DNA from: Nocardia sp. BMG51109 | GTDB taxonomy: Bacteria > Actinomycetota > Actinomycetes > Mycobacteriales > Mycobacteriaceae | Direction of reading: 5' to 3' | Assembly: GCF_000526215.1 (NCBI RefSeq) | Contig: NZ_JAFQ01000004.1 | Location: forward strand, 8,432,001-8,496,000 | Length of the DNA stretch: 64,000 bases | Shown here: positions 1 through 9,218 of the stretch, in pieces | Layout of the letters: the number at the start of each line of letters is the position of its first letter | Position numbering within the stretch: position 1 is the stretch's first letter | Notes under the pieces: generated by a model | Told to the model about the DNA's origin: nothing | What the model saw: the letters and a program-made list of their open reading frames with translations, nothing else | The model's database searches: none | Position numbers and translations under genes: made by a program

Positions 1-234
1 GCCGGGTGTGTACGGATGCGCCTGCGCCTGCCGCCGGGCGGTCGTCGGCGGGCGCCTGCGCAGCGCGGCCGCCGCCACCCCGGCATTGTCGATGATCCGG
101 TTGACGATCATCTCGGCAACCTCGTCCGGCACGGCAACCGGGTCGGCGGCCACCTGCGCGATCCGGGTCGCCAGATGGTCGGGGCGGGGGAAATCATCGG
201 CCGCCGCGCGGGCACGTACGATATGAGGCTTCAT
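1..234 (-). CDS. prpD: 2-methylcitrate dehydratase PrpD, N-terminal part (cut by window edge)
   Basis: Partial gene: it starts with ATG at 234 on the minus strand and stays open for 78 codons to the window edge. The N-terminus (MKPHIVRARAAADDFPRPD) and the segment AEMIVNRIIDNAGVAAAAL match the start of MmgE/PrpD proteins. PrpD dehydrates 2-methylcitrate in the methylcitrate cycle, which disposes of propionyl-CoA from odd-chain fatty acids and cholesterol. It is divergent from a PrpR-type regulator, as in Mycobacterium, which supports the assignment. The catalytic part lies outside the window. Confidence 0.85.
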   Translation of the reverse strand, partial: MKPHIVRARAAADDFPRPDHLATRIAQVAADPVAVPDEVAEMIVNRIIDNAGVAAAALRRRPPTTARRQAQAHPYTPG

Positions 235-310
235 ACTTCGCACGCTACGCAGCGATGACTCGGGACAAAACGCCTCGCAATGGCAGATTTTTGTCGGCGA
301 GTACCGCCAT

Positions 311-328
311 AATTGCAAGGTTTGCGAA
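311..328. promoter_or_regulatory. Candidate PrpR/RamB-type binding sites between prpD and prpR
   Basis: The 116-base gap between prpD and prpR holds TTGCAA at 313-318 and TTTGCGAA at 321-328. Both are close to the TTTGCAAA-type motif known for mycobacterial PrpR and corynebacterial RamB. The position fits control of both divergent genes. It also argues against translation of prpR from the upstream ATG at 255, because that reading frame would run through these sites. The binding function is inferred. Confidence 0.45.
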
Positions 329-350
329 GCCAGTGGGTAGCATCGGCGGC

Positions 351-1811
351 GTGCGCAAGATGTATGCGGGTGCCCGACTACGGCGGTTGCGCGAGGAACG
401 GCGGATGACCCAGGCCGCACTGGCCAAGTCGCTGGAGCTGTCCCCCAGCTACCTCAATCAGCTCGAGCGCGATCAACGTCCGCTCACCATTCCGGTACTC
501 CTGAAACTGAACTCGACGTTCGATCTGGACGTGCAGTTCTTCGCCGCAGACTCGGACGCCCGGCTGGTCTCCGACCTGCACGAGGTGCTGGTGGAGGCCG
601 CCGGCGGCACCGCCCCGCCCGCCGCCGAGGTCGAGGATCTCGCCACCCGCCTGCCCGAGGTCGCCAAGACCATCGTCGCCATGCACCGCCGGTTGCGCGC
701 CGCAACCGACCAGCTGGACCTGCTATCCGCCAAGGTCGCGACCCCGACCGGCGCGCCCGGCGTGCCGATGCCGTACGAGGACGTCCGCGACTTCTTCTAC
801 GACCATCACAATCACATCGCCCAGCTGGACCTGGCCGCCGAGCGGCTGTTCGACGAATGCGGCCTGTCCATCGGGTCGCTGGATCGGCAACTGGCCCGCG
901 TCGCCGAGGAGAAGGCGGGCGTCACCGTGCTGGTGCGCGGCGACGGCGCCGACCCGGCCATTCCGAAACGCCATTTCGACCCCGAGACCCGCACGCTCAC
1001 GCTGGCCCGGCGGTTGCGGCCTGGACAGCGCGCCTTCCAGATCGCGACCACCCTGGCCTTCCTGCTGTACGGCCCGCTGATCGACGAGGTGGTCAGCGAC
1101 ACCCCCTCGCTGACCGGGGAATCGCGGGCGCTGGCCCGGGTCGGGCTGGCCAACTACTTCGCCGGCGCGCTGGTGCTGCCGTACGGGAAGTTCCTGCGGT
1201 CGGCCGAGGAGCTGCACTACGACATCGACCTGCTCGGCCTGCGCTTCGAGGTGGGTTTCGAAACCGTCTGCCACCGCCTGAGCACCCTGCAGCGGCAGGG
1301 GCAGCGCGGGGTGCCGTTCTTCTTCGTGCGCACCGACCGCGCCGGCAATATCTCCAAGCGCCAGTCCGCCACGGCGTTCCACTTCTCCCGCGTCGGCGGC
1401 AGCTGCCCGCTCTGGGTCGTGCACGAGGCGTTCGCCCACCCCGGCCGCATCCTCACCCAGGTGGCGTCGATGCCCGACGGGCGGCGCTATCTCTGGGTGG
1501 CCCGCACCGCCCACTCGGCGCCGCGCGGATACGGCACGGCGGCAAAGGAATTCGCCATCGGCCTGGGCTGCGACATCGAATACGCCGACCGCCTGGTGTA
1601 TTCCAAGGGCCTGCAACTCGACGACCCCTCGGCGGCCATCCCGATCGGCGCCGGATGCAAGGTGTGCGAGCGATCGTCCTGCCCGCAGCGCGCCTTTCCG
1701 CAGATCGGCCGCCCGCTGGCGGTCACCGAGAACACGTCGGTCGATCTGCCGTACCCCCGCGCATCCCGCCCACCCACGGTAGGCGCGGAACTACCGGTCT
1801 CGCCGCGCTGA
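351..1811 (+). CDS. prpR: Propionate-responsive transcriptional regulator PrpR (XRE + short-chain fatty acyl regulator domain)
   Basis: Predicted regulator of the methylcitrate cycle. An XRE helix-turn-helix covers about residues 6-60 (RLRREERRMTQ region, SPSYLNQLE recognition helix). It is followed by the long region typical of Rv1129c-like regulators (ARVGLANYFAGALVLPY, RQSATAFHFS, GLGCDIEYADRL). The C-terminus has the cysteine cluster GAGCKVCERSSCPQRAFP, which in M. tuberculosis PrpR carries an Fe-S cluster. Starting at GTG 351 gives 486 residues beginning MRKMYAG, the same length and N-terminal pattern as the mycobacterial protein. An in-frame ATG at 255 would add a non-conserved extension across the likely operator, and ATG 360 is also possible. 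It is divergent from prpD. Confidence 0.88.
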   Translation: MRKMYAGARLRRLREERRMTQAALAKSLELSPSYLNQLERDQRPLTIPVLLKLNSTFDLDVQFFAADSDARLVSDLHEVLVEAAGGTAPPAAEVEDLATRLPEVAKTIVAMHRRLRAATDQLDLLSAKVATPTGAPGVPMPYEDVRDFFYDHHNHIAQLDLAAERLFDECGLSIGSLDRQLARVAEEKAGVTVLVRGDGADPAIPKRHFDPETRTLTLARRLRPGQRAFQIATTLAFLLYGPLIDEVVSDTPSLTGESRALARVGLANYFAGALVLPYGKFLRSAEELHYDIDLLGLRFEVGFETVCHRLSTLQRQGQRGVPFFFVRTDRAGNISKRQSATAFHFSRVGGSCPLWVVHEAFAHPGRILTQVASMPDGRRYLWVARTAHSAPRGYGTAAKEFAIGLGCDIEYADRLVYSKGLQLDDPSAAIPIGAGCKVCERSSCPQRAFPQIGRPLAVTENTSVDLPYPRASRPPTVGAELPVSPR

Positions 1812-1828
1812 GGGGGGCGCCCCTGCTG

Positions 1829-2734
1829 TCAGCGTTTTCCGGTGCGGGTGGCGCCCACCGAGGCGGCCACGACGCAGGCGATGCCGCACCACTGCGGGAG
1901 GCCGAGGAGCTGGCCGAGGACGGCCAGGCCGGCGAGGGCGGCGACGGCGGGTTCGAGGCTCATGAGCACGCCGAAGACGCGGGGCGGGATGCGGCGCAGG
2001 GCCTCGAGCTCGACCGAGTACGGCAGCACCGAGGACAGGAGCGCGACGGCGAAACCCGCGAGCAGCACGGACGGTTCGAGCAGGGCGGTGCCCGCGCCGG
2101 CGATGCCGACCGGTGCCATCAGGATGCCGCCGAAGGCCATTGCCAGCGCCAAACCGCCACCGCCGCTGGTCTTTTCGCCGAGTTTGGCACCGGCCAGGAT
2201 GTAGCAGGCCCAGCAGGCCGCGGCGGCGAGAGCGAAGGCGACACCGCTCCACGCCACCGGCCCGTCGGCCTGGGTGAGCAACAGCACGCCGCCCCCGGCC
2301 AGCATCGCCCACACCGGGTCGGTCCAGCGACGCGATCCGGCCAGGGCGACCGCCAGCGGGCCGAGGAACTCGATGGTCACCGCCATGCCGAGCGGGATGC
2401 GGGCGATCGCCTCGTAGAAGAAGAAGTTCATCGCCGCCAGCACCGTGCCGTAGGCAATCACCACCGGCAGGGCGCGGCGCTCGATGCGCAGCGACGAGCG
2501 CCAGAACACCAGCAGCACGGCGCCCGCGAAGAACAGCCGCAGGCTCACCGCACCCGCGGGGCCCGTGGCGGCGAACAGCTTGTTGGCCACCGCCGCGCCG
2601 ACCTGGACGCTGACGATCCCCGTCAGCACCAGCATCGTCGGCGGAACGCCACCGATCCCCGTCCGCGCCGACAGCCGCGAGAACAGCTGCGTCACCGCGG
2701 GTTTCCGGCCCCATTCGAGGTCGATCGCTACCAC
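1829..2734 (-). CDS. EamA/RhtA-family amino-acid or metabolite exporter
   Basis: Integral membrane protein of about 301 residues with around ten hydrophobic segments and the two-fold EamA repeat. Recognisable motifs are NFFFYEAIARIPLGMAVTIE in the first half and SSVLPYSVELEALRRIP with MSLEPAVAALAGL in the second, typical of the RhtA/YedA-like DMT exporters that expel threonine, homoserine or related compounds. GTG at 2734 is preferred because GGGAGA lies about 5-10 bases before it; the frame is open to 2884 but that extension is Arg/Gly-rich and not membrane-like. The real substrate cannot be told from the sequence. It converges on prpR with a 17-base gap. Confidence 0.75.
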   Translation of the reverse strand: MVAIDLEWGRKPAVTQLFSRLSARTGIGGVPPTMLVLTGIVSVQVGAAVANKLFAATGPAGAVSLRLFFAGAVLLVFWRSSLRIERRALPVVIAYGTVLAAMNFFFYEAIARIPLGMAVTIEFLGPLAVALAGSRRWTDPVWAMLAGGGVLLLTQADGPVAWSGVAFALAAAACWACYILAGAKLGEKTSGGGGLALAMAFGGILMAPVGIAGAGTALLEPSVLLAGFAVALLSSVLPYSVELEALRRIPPRVFGVLMSLEPAVAALAGLAVLGQLLGLPQWCGIACVVAASVGATRTGKR

Positions 2735-2911
2735 CGGTTCTCCCTTCTCATCGCCGCCGCCGAGCCATCCCCCTGCGGGGCAGCATCGCACCCACCGTCG
2801 ACATGCTTCCACCCGGTATCGATTCCCCCGCCCCGCGCCTGCGGTGAGAGGTTTCGTTCGTCGCAGCCGGGCCGCATCGCTCACGGGAGGTCGCCGTCGG
2901 CCGGCCGTAGC

Positions 2912-3157
2912 ATGTCGCGCATGGACGGGTTTCTGTTGTTCTTACTGTCGGTCGGCCCGATCGTCCTGATCACCGGCGGCTTCGCCTGGGTGACGACCCG
3001 CGCTCGCCGCCGCGGGCTCGGTGTGTCGGTCATCGGACCGTTCCAGGACATCTGGGATCCGGGAGCCGGCCGCACCGTCCTCGAGATCGAGGTCCGAGCC
3101 GAGCTGCGAGCACCGGCACCCTCACCGGACGACCCGCCACACCCCTCCACACGCTGA
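2912..3157 (+). CDS. Small single-pass membrane protein, function unknown
   Basis: An 81-residue frame starting MSRMDGF, with one hydrophobic segment at about residues 5-26 (FLLFLLSVGPIVLITGGFAW) followed by a basic stop-transfer stretch (TTRARRRG), then a soluble tail containing VIGPFQDIWDPG and ending in a proline-rich stretch. GGGAGG at 2885-2890 is rather far upstream of the ATGs at 2912 and 2921, so the start is uncertain. The family is not recognised. The gene is isolated between a divergent exporter gene and the recG end. Confidence 0.5.
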   Translation: MSRMDGFLLFLLSVGPIVLITGGFAWVTTRARRRGLGVSVIGPFQDIWDPGAGRTVLEIEVRAELRAPAPSPDDPPHPSTR

Positions 3158-3574
3158 CAACCACATCGCACCCGACTTCCATCCGCTGCCGGAACCGATA
3201 TACGACCACCCCCGCAGCACCGGGTCTCCCACTCCGGCCCAGCCAGTCTCACTCGGGCGCCGAACCCAACCTCTACCGGTCCGACACACCAAACCCGTCA
3301 CCCGGCAAACCTCAACCCGGTCGCCGGGACACCACCCAGCGCACATCGTCCAGGCGCAACGCCGAGCCCGCCGCCCCGGCACCCGTCGATCCGGCGCACC
3401 CCGACTCCGTCATACCTGCGCGCTTCGGCCGGAATCCCACGGCCCGAGGCGGCACGGATCCCGGCCGAGAGCATGCCGGGAGGACGGTAGCTGGGCGGGG
3501 ACGTGCCGGTGACGGCAGGCAAGCCGGGCGTGCTGGGCCGACGGATTGCAGGTGGACGGATACGACGGAGCCGG
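3158..3574. other. 417-base gap between convergent genes; holds one palindromic element
   Basis: No coding frame here has a convincing start or family resemblance. The frames present are Arg/Pro/Ser-rich translations expected of GC-rich non-coding DNA. The only structure seen is the imperfect palindromic element at 3408-3486. Confidence 0.5.
3408..3486. repeat. Dispersed palindromic intergenic element, copy 1
   Basis: The left arm starts CGTCATACC and runs to CGGCCGGAATCC. The right arm runs from GGATCCCGGCCGAGAGCATG to the end GGACG and is an imperfect reverse complement of the left. Related copies are at 23868-23933, 42531-42616 and 45981-46055, all between genes. It could act as a hairpin at transcript ends or be a small non-autonomous repeat. 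Confidence 0.6.
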
Positions 3575-5851
3575 CTACGACTTGGCCAGGTATTCCAGGC
3601 GCTCGGCGTCGACGGCGGCGTGCATCATGGTGGCCAGGCCGGGGTGGTCGCGCAGGCCCGGGTCGGAGTCGACCACCTCTCGGGCCAATTGTTGTGCGGC
3701 GGTGATGACTTCGAGATCGTCCAGCAGTGACAGCAGGCGGAGGCTGCGGGCGGTGCCGGACTGGGCGGAGCCGAGCACGTCGCCCTCGCGGCGCTGGCGC
3801 AGATCCAGTACCGACAGCTCGAAGCCGTCGAGGGTGCCCGCGACCGCCTCGAGCCGAGCCATGGCGCCGCCCATCGGCGAGGTCTCGGTGATGAGCAGGC
3901 ACAGGCCCGGATGCTTGCCGCGGCCGATGCGCCCGCGGAGCTGATGCAGCTGGCTGACCCCGAACCGGTCGGCGTCCACGATCACCATCACGGTCGCATT
4001 GGGCACGTCCACGCCGACCTCGACGACCGTGGTGCACACCAGCACGTCGATCTCATCGTCGTTGAACGCGCGCATCACCCCGTCCTTCTCGTCGCTGGGC
4101 AGGCGCCCGTGCAAGAGCCCCACGCGCAGATCGGACAGCGGGCCGGAGCTCAGCGTCTCGAAGACGTCGACCGCCGCATGCGTGGTCGGCTCCTCCTTCT
4201 CCTCGTCCGCTTTCGCCTTGCGGCCCTTACCCTTTCCACCCGCGGCCGCGTCGGGCTCGTCGCCGATGCGCGAGCATACGACGTACGCCTGCCGGCCTGC
4301 CTCGACCTCCTCGCGAATGCGCTCCCACGCCCGATCCACCCAGGCCGGATGCATCTTGGCCGGAACGACCCGCGTGGTGATGGGCGAACGGCCGCGCGGC
4401 AGTTCGGTCAGCGTGGAGGTCTCCAGATCACCGAGAGTCGTCATCGCGATCGTGCGCGGGATCGGCGTGGCCGTCATCACCAGCAGGTGCGGGCTGACAC
4501 CGTCCTTCGCCTTGGCGCGCAACGCGTCCCGCTGCTCGACGCCGAAGCGGTGCTGCTCGTCGACGATCACCATGCCCAGGTCGTAGAACTCGACCGCGTC
4601 CTGGATCAGCGCGTGCGTGCCGATGACGATTCCCGCCTCGCCGGTGACCGCGTCCAGCAGGGCCGCCTTCTTCGCGCCCGCCGACATCGAGCCCGTCACC
4701 AGGACCACCTTGGTGGCGTTGTCGGCCGCACCCAGCTCGCCCGCGGCGCCGAGATCGCCGAGCATTCCGCGCAGCGACCGATAGTGCTGGGCGGCAAGCA
4801 CTTCCGTCGGCGCCAGCAGCGCGCACTGCTGACCGGCGTCGACCACCTGCAGCATCGCGTGCAGGGCCACGACCGTCTTGCCGGAGCCGACCTCGCCCTG
4901 CAGCAGCCGGTGCATCGGATGGTCGCGGGACAGGTCGCCGGAGATCTCGGCGATCACCTTCCGCTGCCCCGCCGTCAGTTCGAACGGCAGGCGCTGTCCG
5001 AAGGCCGCCGCGATACCGTCGGTGCGGGGCGGGCACGGGCGTGCCGATCGGTCCTCGGCGTCGTGGCGGCGTTCGGCGAGCACCAGTTGCAGGGCCAGCG
5101 CCTCGTCGAAACGCAAACGCTCCCTGGCCTGTTCGATATCGGACTTGTGCTCGGGCAGGTGGATCAGCCGCAGCGCGTCGGATATGGCCATCAGTCCGCG
5201 ATCGTCGCGAATGTCCCGCGGCAGTGGATCATCGATCGGATCCAGCTGGTCGAGGACCTGCCGCACGCATGCCAGCAGATCCCAGCTCTGCACCTTCGCC
5301 GTCGCCGGATACACCGGGATGTACTCGCGCTCGAAGAACGAGACATCCACTCCCCCGGCGCCCTTCGCGCTCTCCGCCAGCCCGCGCAGACTGCCGGAAC
5401 CGCGGACCGAGGTGAGGTTCTCCACCGACTCGCCCGCCTCGGGCATGATCAGATAGGACGGGTGCGACAGGTTCCACCGGTCCGGCCGCCAGTAGTGCAC
5501 GGTGCCCGACATCATCGCCCGAACACCCTGTTTGACAAGGTAACTCACCTTCCTGCCGTTGAAGAAGGTGATCTCGACCGGGCGGGATGAGCCGGCGTCC
5601 AGCTCGACCTTCAGCAGTTCGCCGCGGCGCTGGCGCATCGGCCGCAACTCGGCCTTGACCACTCGGCCGACCACGGTGATGTGCGCGCCCTCCTCCGGCT
5701 GCTCCTCCGTCAGGGGCTGCCCCTGCGTGGCGTAGCGCGCCGGGTAGTGCCGCAGCAGATCCTCGACGGTGTGCATGTCGAAGGCGTCGGCCAGCGATTC
5801 GGCCGCCTTCACACCCAGCACGTGGTCGAGCCGGTCGCCCAGTGTCGTCAT
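3575..5851 (-). CDS. recG: ATP-dependent DNA helicase RecG
   Basis: RecG remodels stalled replication forks and branch-migrates Holliday junctions. The 758-residue protein has the N-terminal wedge/OB region ([24 protein letters not shown]), Walker [13 protein letters not shown]-type box [10 protein letters not shown], motif [11 protein letters not shown], motif [11 protein letters not shown], and the C-terminal GxxxSG-like RecG tail. A Lys/Glu-rich insertion ([17 protein letters not shown]) lies in the second helicase lobe, where actinobacterial RecG proteins are variable. Its ATG overlaps the region of the stop codon of the upstream kinase gene (stop 5852-5854), so the two are co-transcribed. 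This matches the M. tuberculosis order Rv2973c-Rv2974c. Confidence 0.96.
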   Translation of the reverse strand: MTTLGDRLDHVLGVKAAESLADAFDMHTVEDLLRHYPARYATQGQPLTEEQPEEGAHITVVGRVVKAELRPMRQRRGELLKVELDAGSSRPVEITFFNGRKVSYLVKQGVRAMMSGTVHYWRPDRWNLSHPSYLIMPEAGESVENLTSVRGSGSLRGLAESAKGAGGVDVSFFEREYIPVYPATAKVQSWDLLACVRQVLDQLDPIDDPLPRDIRDDRGLMAISDALRLIHLPEHKSDIEQARERLRFDEALALQLVLAERRHDAEDRSARPCPPRTDGIAAAFGQRLPFELTAGQRKVIAEISGDLSRDHPMHRLLQGEVGSGKTVVALHAMLQVVDAGQQCALLAPTEVLAAQHYRSLRGMLGDLGAAGELGAADNATKVVLVTGSMSAGAKKAALLDAVTGEAGIVIGTHALIQDAVEFYDLGMVIVDEQHRFGVEQRDALRAKAKDGVSPHLLVMTATPIPRTIAMTTLGDLETSTLTELPRGRSPITTRVVPAKMHPAWVDRAWERIREEVEAGRQAYVVCSRIGDEPDAAAGGKGKGRKAKADEEKEEPTTHAAVDVFETLSSGPLSDLRVGLLHGRLPSDEKDGVMRAFNDDEIDVLVCTTVVEVGVDVPNATVMVIVDADRFGVSQLHQLRGRIGRGKHPGLCLLITETSPMGGAMARLEAVAGTLDGFELSVLDLRQRREGDVLGSAQSGTARSLRLLSLLDDLEVITAAQQLAREVVDSDPGLRDHPGLATMMHAAVDAERLEYLAKS

Positions 5852-7726
5852 CTATTCCACCCCGATCTGCACCAGGTCGGCGGACTGTCCGCCGTCGTAG
5901 GTGACCACCTCGACGCCGGGAAAGGTCGCGGCGATGTACTCGGTGAGCGCCGCACCCAGCCCGGCCGGAACGTCGGCGCCCAGCAACAGCGTGACCAGTT
6001 CGCCGCCCAGGCCCAGCATCCGCCGCAGCAGCGTGCGGGCGGCCGTGCCGAGGTCGGGGTCGATCACGACGACGTCGTTGCCGACCAGGCCGAGGGCATC
6101 GCCCTGCTCGCAGGTGCCGACGATGGTCAGCGCCCGCTCCGCCGCCACCCGCAGCGCGCCCCACCGGGTGGCGGCGGCCGCCTCCGACATGGCGAACACG
6201 TCGTCGGCGGCGGTGCGGCCGGCGTCGTGCAGGGCGAGCGCCGCCAGGCCCTGCACCATCGACCCGCTCGGCAGCATCAGTACCTCCCGCTGACCGCCCC
6301 GCGCTGCGACGCTGACCGCGACCAGTTCGTGCGCGGGCAGGGCGCCGTTCGGCAGCACCACGACCTCGCGGTGCGGCATGTTCCGGATGGCGGACAGCAG
6401 CGTCTCGGTGGTCACCGCGCCGCGCAGGACCAGTGCACCGCCGTCCTCGAACAACCGGGCCGTGCCCGGACCCACCGCTACGGCGAGAATCCCGCGGTCG
6501 GCCGGGCCGGACGTCCCGAGCTGATTCGTGACCAGCCCCTCGATGCGGATACGACTCGGCGTGCCCGCGGCCAGCCCCGCCTCGACCGCCGCGCCCGCGT
6601 CGGCGCAGTGCACGTGCGCCGACCAGGTACCGGCGCCGTCGCCGACCACGACCACCGAATCACCCAGCCGCGCAAGAGATTCGCGCAGAGCGGCGATACG
6701 GTGTTCGTCGCTGCCGGAGAGCAGGTACATCACCTCGTACTGCGGGTGCGCGCCCGGCGCAGGACCGTTCGCACCCTCGTCCGGTGCACAGCCCTCGAGG
6801 GTCTGCGCCACATCCGCAGACGACGCGACGACAGCGATCGCCTCGCCGGACGACTCCCCTGCCCGATCGTCTTCGATCACCTCCGAGGAGCCGGTGCGCG
6901 CGGCGGTCCGACGTGCACCGGCACCCGCAGGAACCGACCCGGACTCGGCCTCTCCCACAGTCACCGACCCCGACATGTCCCGTGCGGGTATCGGCCCGGA
7001 GGCCGTGTACTCCTGGCGCGTCGGGAGCTGCCCTGTCACCTCTGTCACCAGCGCGTCCAGCAGTACCAGCAGGCCGCGTGCTCCCGCGTCCACCACTCCG
7101 GCGGCGCGCAAGATGTTCAGTTGCGACGGCGTATCGCCCAGCGCCTTCGCCGCGCCGTCGGCCGCCGCCAGCGCCACGGCCTCGAGCGTGTCCTCGGCGC
7201 AGTCCTCCGCTCGGTCGGCCGCGGCCTCCAGCACCGTCAGCATCGTCCCCTCGACCGGCTCGCTCAAGGCATCGCGGACCAGAACGGCGGCGCGGCGCAG
7301 GGCCCCGCGCAGCGTCTCGGCCGTCAGCGGCCCCGCCGCCGCGGCCTCGGCGACCCCGCGCAGCACCTGGGACAGGATGATGCCCGAATTCCCGCGCGCC
7401 CCAGCGGTTGCCGCACGCGCCATCGCACCCGCCACCATCAGCGACGAGGACCCGTCCCCCTCCGCCTGCTCGACCGCCTCGGCGGCCCCGACGGCGGCGC
7501 GCATGGTCGCGAGCATGTTGGTGCCGGTATCGGCGTCGGCCACCGGGAAGACGTTCAGCGCGTTGATCTCGTCGTGGTGCCGTACCAGTCCGTCCAGGCA
7601 GAGCCGACCCCACCGCGCGAGCGCGGCACCGTTCAGCTCCTCCCGGATCCCGGGCACGTCACCGTCCTTTCCCACCACAACCGATCCCACCGAACCGCCC
7701 GCCAGCCTAGTAGGCCCGACCGACAC
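5852..7726 (-). CDS. DAK2-domain protein (FakA/YloV-like fatty-acid kinase)
   Basis: Protein of about 624 residues with an N-terminal DhaL/DAK2 nucleotide-binding domain. The signature [17 protein letters not shown] supplies the Mg-binding aspartates, followed by [15 protein letters not shown]. The middle and C-terminal domains match the FakA/YloV architecture ([10 protein letters not shown] near the end). FakA phosphorylates fatty acids bound to a FakB/DegV partner, but no DegV gene is in this window, so the substrate is inferred. A variable Ser/Ala-rich linker sits near the middle. The M. tuberculosis counterpart is split into Rv2974c and Rv2975c; here it is one frame. Several in-frame starts exist downstream of 7726, so the N-terminus is uncertain by about 20 residues. 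Confidence 0.82.
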   Translation of the reverse strand: MSVGPTRLAGGSVGSVVVGKDGDVPGIREELNGAALARWGRLCLDGLVRHHDEINALNVFPVADADTGTNMLATMRAAVGAAEAVEQAEGDGSSSLMVAGAMARAATAGARGNSGIILSQVLRGVAEAAAAGPLTAETLRGALRRAAVLVRDALSEPVEGTMLTVLEAAADRAEDCAEDTLEAVALAAADGAAKALGDTPSQLNILRAAGVVDAGARGLLVLLDALVTEVTGQLPTRQEYTASGPIPARDMSGSVTVGEAESGSVPAGAGARRTAARTGSSEVIEDDRAGESSGEAIAVVASSADVAQTLEGCAPDEGANGPAPGAHPQYEVMYLLSGSDEHRIAALRESLARLGDSVVVVGDGAGTWSAHVHCADAGAAVEAGLAAGTPSRIRIEGLVTNQLGTSGPADRGILAVAVGPGTARLFEDGGALVLRGAVTTETLLSAIRNMPHREVVVLPNGALPAHELVAVSVAARGGQREVLMLPSGSMVQGLAALALHDAGRTAADDVFAMSEAAAATRWGALRVAAERALTIVGTCEQGDALGLVGNDVVVIDPDLGTAARTLLRRMLGLGGELVTLLLGADVPAGLGAALTEYIAATFPGVEVVTYDGGQSADLVQIGVE

Positions 7727-8077
7727 ATCCGCAGCGCAGTAACCTCATCGCACCACCGACCTCGATGTACCCGAAATCACGTCACCCGACCAATCGAGCA
7801 CGGCGGTCCGAGCCGCGACGGCAGATCCGACCGGACCGATCGAACGCCGACCCGACCGATCGGACGCCGGCCGCACCCGACCCGATCGGACACCCGTCGG
7901 CCCCGACCCGATTGGACATCGATAACGGCCCCCCGCTACCCTTGCAGGGTTGCCTCACGTGGCCGTCGGTCGGCCGCGTTCGTCGGCGGTATCCGCCGAC
8001 AGGCATTGACCAAGGTTTTAGGACTGGCCGTCCCGTGTGGGCGGCGGTCCCGACATGACACGAAGGAGTTCGCGACT
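7727..8077. promoter_or_regulatory. Divergent promoter region between the DAK2 gene and rpmB, with degenerate repeats
   Basis: No gene is seen in this 351-base gap. From about 7816 to 7923 there are four imperfect copies of a motif like CCGACCGATCGGAC, spaced roughly 25-30 bases apart. At 7982-8000 lies the inverted repeat GTCGGCGG-TAT-CCGCCGAC. The rpmB RBS is AAGGAG at about 8062. No clear -35/-10 pair was identified. Confidence 0.4.
7982..8000. repeat. Inverted repeat upstream of rpmB
   Basis: GTCGGCGG, three-base spacer, CCGCCGAC: eight-base perfect arms, about 78 bases before the rpmB start. It could be an operator or a leader hairpin in the rpmB mRNA. Confidence 0.4.
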
Positions 8078-8269
8078 ATGGCTGCCGTCTGCGACGTCTG
8101 CGCCAAAGGCCCCGGCTTCGGTAAGTCGGTTTCGCACTCGCACCGGCGCACCAACCGTCGCTGGAACCCGAACATCCAGACCGTCCGCGCGCAGGTCGCG
8201 CCGGGTAACACCCGTCGGATGAACGTCTGCACCTCCTGCCTGAAGGCGGGCAAGGTCGTTCGCGGCTGA
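8078..8269 (+). CDS. rpmB: 50S ribosomal protein L28, zinc-ribbon (C+) form
   Basis: 63-residue L28 ([40 protein letters not shown]). It keeps both CxxC pairs (CDVC and CTSC), so it is the zinc-binding housekeeping form and not the cysteine-free form usually under Zur control. An AAGGAG RBS precedes ATG 8078. A strong hairpin follows the stop, so it is a single-gene transcript. Confidence 0.96.
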   Translation: MAAVCDVCAKGPGFGKSVSHSHRRTNRRWNPNIQTVRAQVAPGNTRRMNVCTSCLKAGKVVRG

Positions 8270-8298
8270 GTGCTCGGCGGGCCGACCCCCACGCGAGA

Positions 8299-8339
8299 AC
8301 GGCGCCCCGGCGCACCCGACAGGGTGTCCGGGGCGCCGT
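8299..8339 (+). terminator. Terminator hairpin after rpmB
   Basis: Perfect 12-base arms ACGGCGCCCCGG (8299-8310) and CCGGGGCGCCGT (8328-8339), followed by GTCGTTG and no long U run. Such GC stems are common at actinobacterial transcript ends. Confidence 0.65.
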
Positions 8340-8396
8340 CGTCGTTGCCGGCCGAAGACCGGAGTGATTTCGGGAAGTGATTTCGGGAGGGGACAG

Positions 8397-8918
8397 ATGG
8401 CGGAACACGCCTGGCGGATCGCACCCCTGGCGGCGGAGCACACCCGCAGCCTCGCCGAATGCCATATCGCCTGCTGGCGGGAGGCGTACCGGGACCTGGT
8501 GCCGCAGCATGTGCTCGCGGCCTTCGACGTCGATCGCCGGGCCGACGGTTGGGAACGCATCCGGGTGCGACATCCCGGTTCCACGGTGGTCGCGCTGGTG
8601 GCCGACACCGTCGTCGGATTCGCCGGCGCCGGGCCACCTGGCGACGAAACACCGGTCACCGCTTGGGAACTGAGCGCCATGTACGTCCGGGCCACCTGGT
8701 ACGGCTCCGGTCTCGCCCACGACCTGATGCGCGCGGTCCTCCGCCCCGACACCGACACCTCGTTGTGGGTGTTCGAGGATAATCCGCGCGCCCAAGCCTT
8801 CTATCGCAAATACGGTTTCGAACTCGACGGCACGCGCCGCGTCGAGGACTTCACGCCCGCCATGCAGGTCCGCATGATCCGGCGCCGCGCGCCCGTCGCA
8901 CTCACTCGCCGCCGTTGA
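8397..8918 (+). CDS. GNAT-family N-acetyltransferase
   Basis: 173-residue acetyltransferase of unknown substrate. The GNAT core is visible: a WREAYRDLVP N-terminal helix, the acceptor-site strand ELSAMYVRATWYGSGLA (degenerate version of the acetyl-CoA pyrophosphate loop R/QxxGxG/A), and the C-terminal VFEDNPRAQAFYRKYGF motif that is typical of the family. GGGAGGGG ending just before ATG 8397 supports this start over an in-frame ATG at 8364. The last 17 bases overlap the convergent secreted-protein gene. Confidence 0.8.
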   Translation: MAEHAWRIAPLAAEHTRSLAECHIACWREAYRDLVPQHVLAAFDVDRRADGWERIRVRHPGSTVVALVADTVVGFAGAGPPGDETPVTAWELSAMYVRATWYGSGLAHDLMRAVLRPDTDTSLWVFEDNPRAQAFYRKYGFELDGTRRVEDFTPAMQVRMIRRRAPVALTRRR

Positions 8919-9180
8919 GGCAGTCCAGCTCGTTCTGCGCGCTGACACTCTGCAGCAGGCACAGGCCCCGGGCGTTCACGTTCGACGACAGCGAGGCCGA
9001 ACCGGTCTGCGGATCCCACAGCGCCAGCACCGGCGCGGCCTGTCCGGCGGGTGCCTCCTGCGGTACCGCGGGTGCGGGCTCCAGCCGAAGCGGCGCGGCC
9101 TGCGCGGCAACGGGTGCCCCGAATACGGCCGCACCGGCGGCGACGGTGACGACAGCACCACGCACGGATTTCATCTGCAT
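8902..9180 (-). CDS. Small secreted protein, function unknown
   Basis: 92 residues. The N-terminus MQMKSVRGAVV is followed by a hydrophobic run and AAQA-AP, a good Sec signal peptide with cleavage near residue 28. The mature part is Ala/Pro-rich and ends in a segment with two cysteines (GLCLLQSVSAQNELDCLNGG) that could form a disulphide. AGGAG eight bases before ATG 9180 supports this start; a second ATG is at 9174. It follows ung by 38 bases on the same strand, so it may be read from the thiL-ung transcript. No family recognised. Confidence 0.6.
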   Translation of the reverse strand: MQMKSVRGAVVTVAAGAAVFGAPVAAQAAPLRLEPAPAVPQEAPAGQAAPVLALWDPQTGSASLSSNVNARGLCLLQSVSAQNELDCLNGGE

Positions 9181-9218
9181 GCACTTTCTCCTGACTCGTT
9201 CGAGCGTCATCGCTCCGG

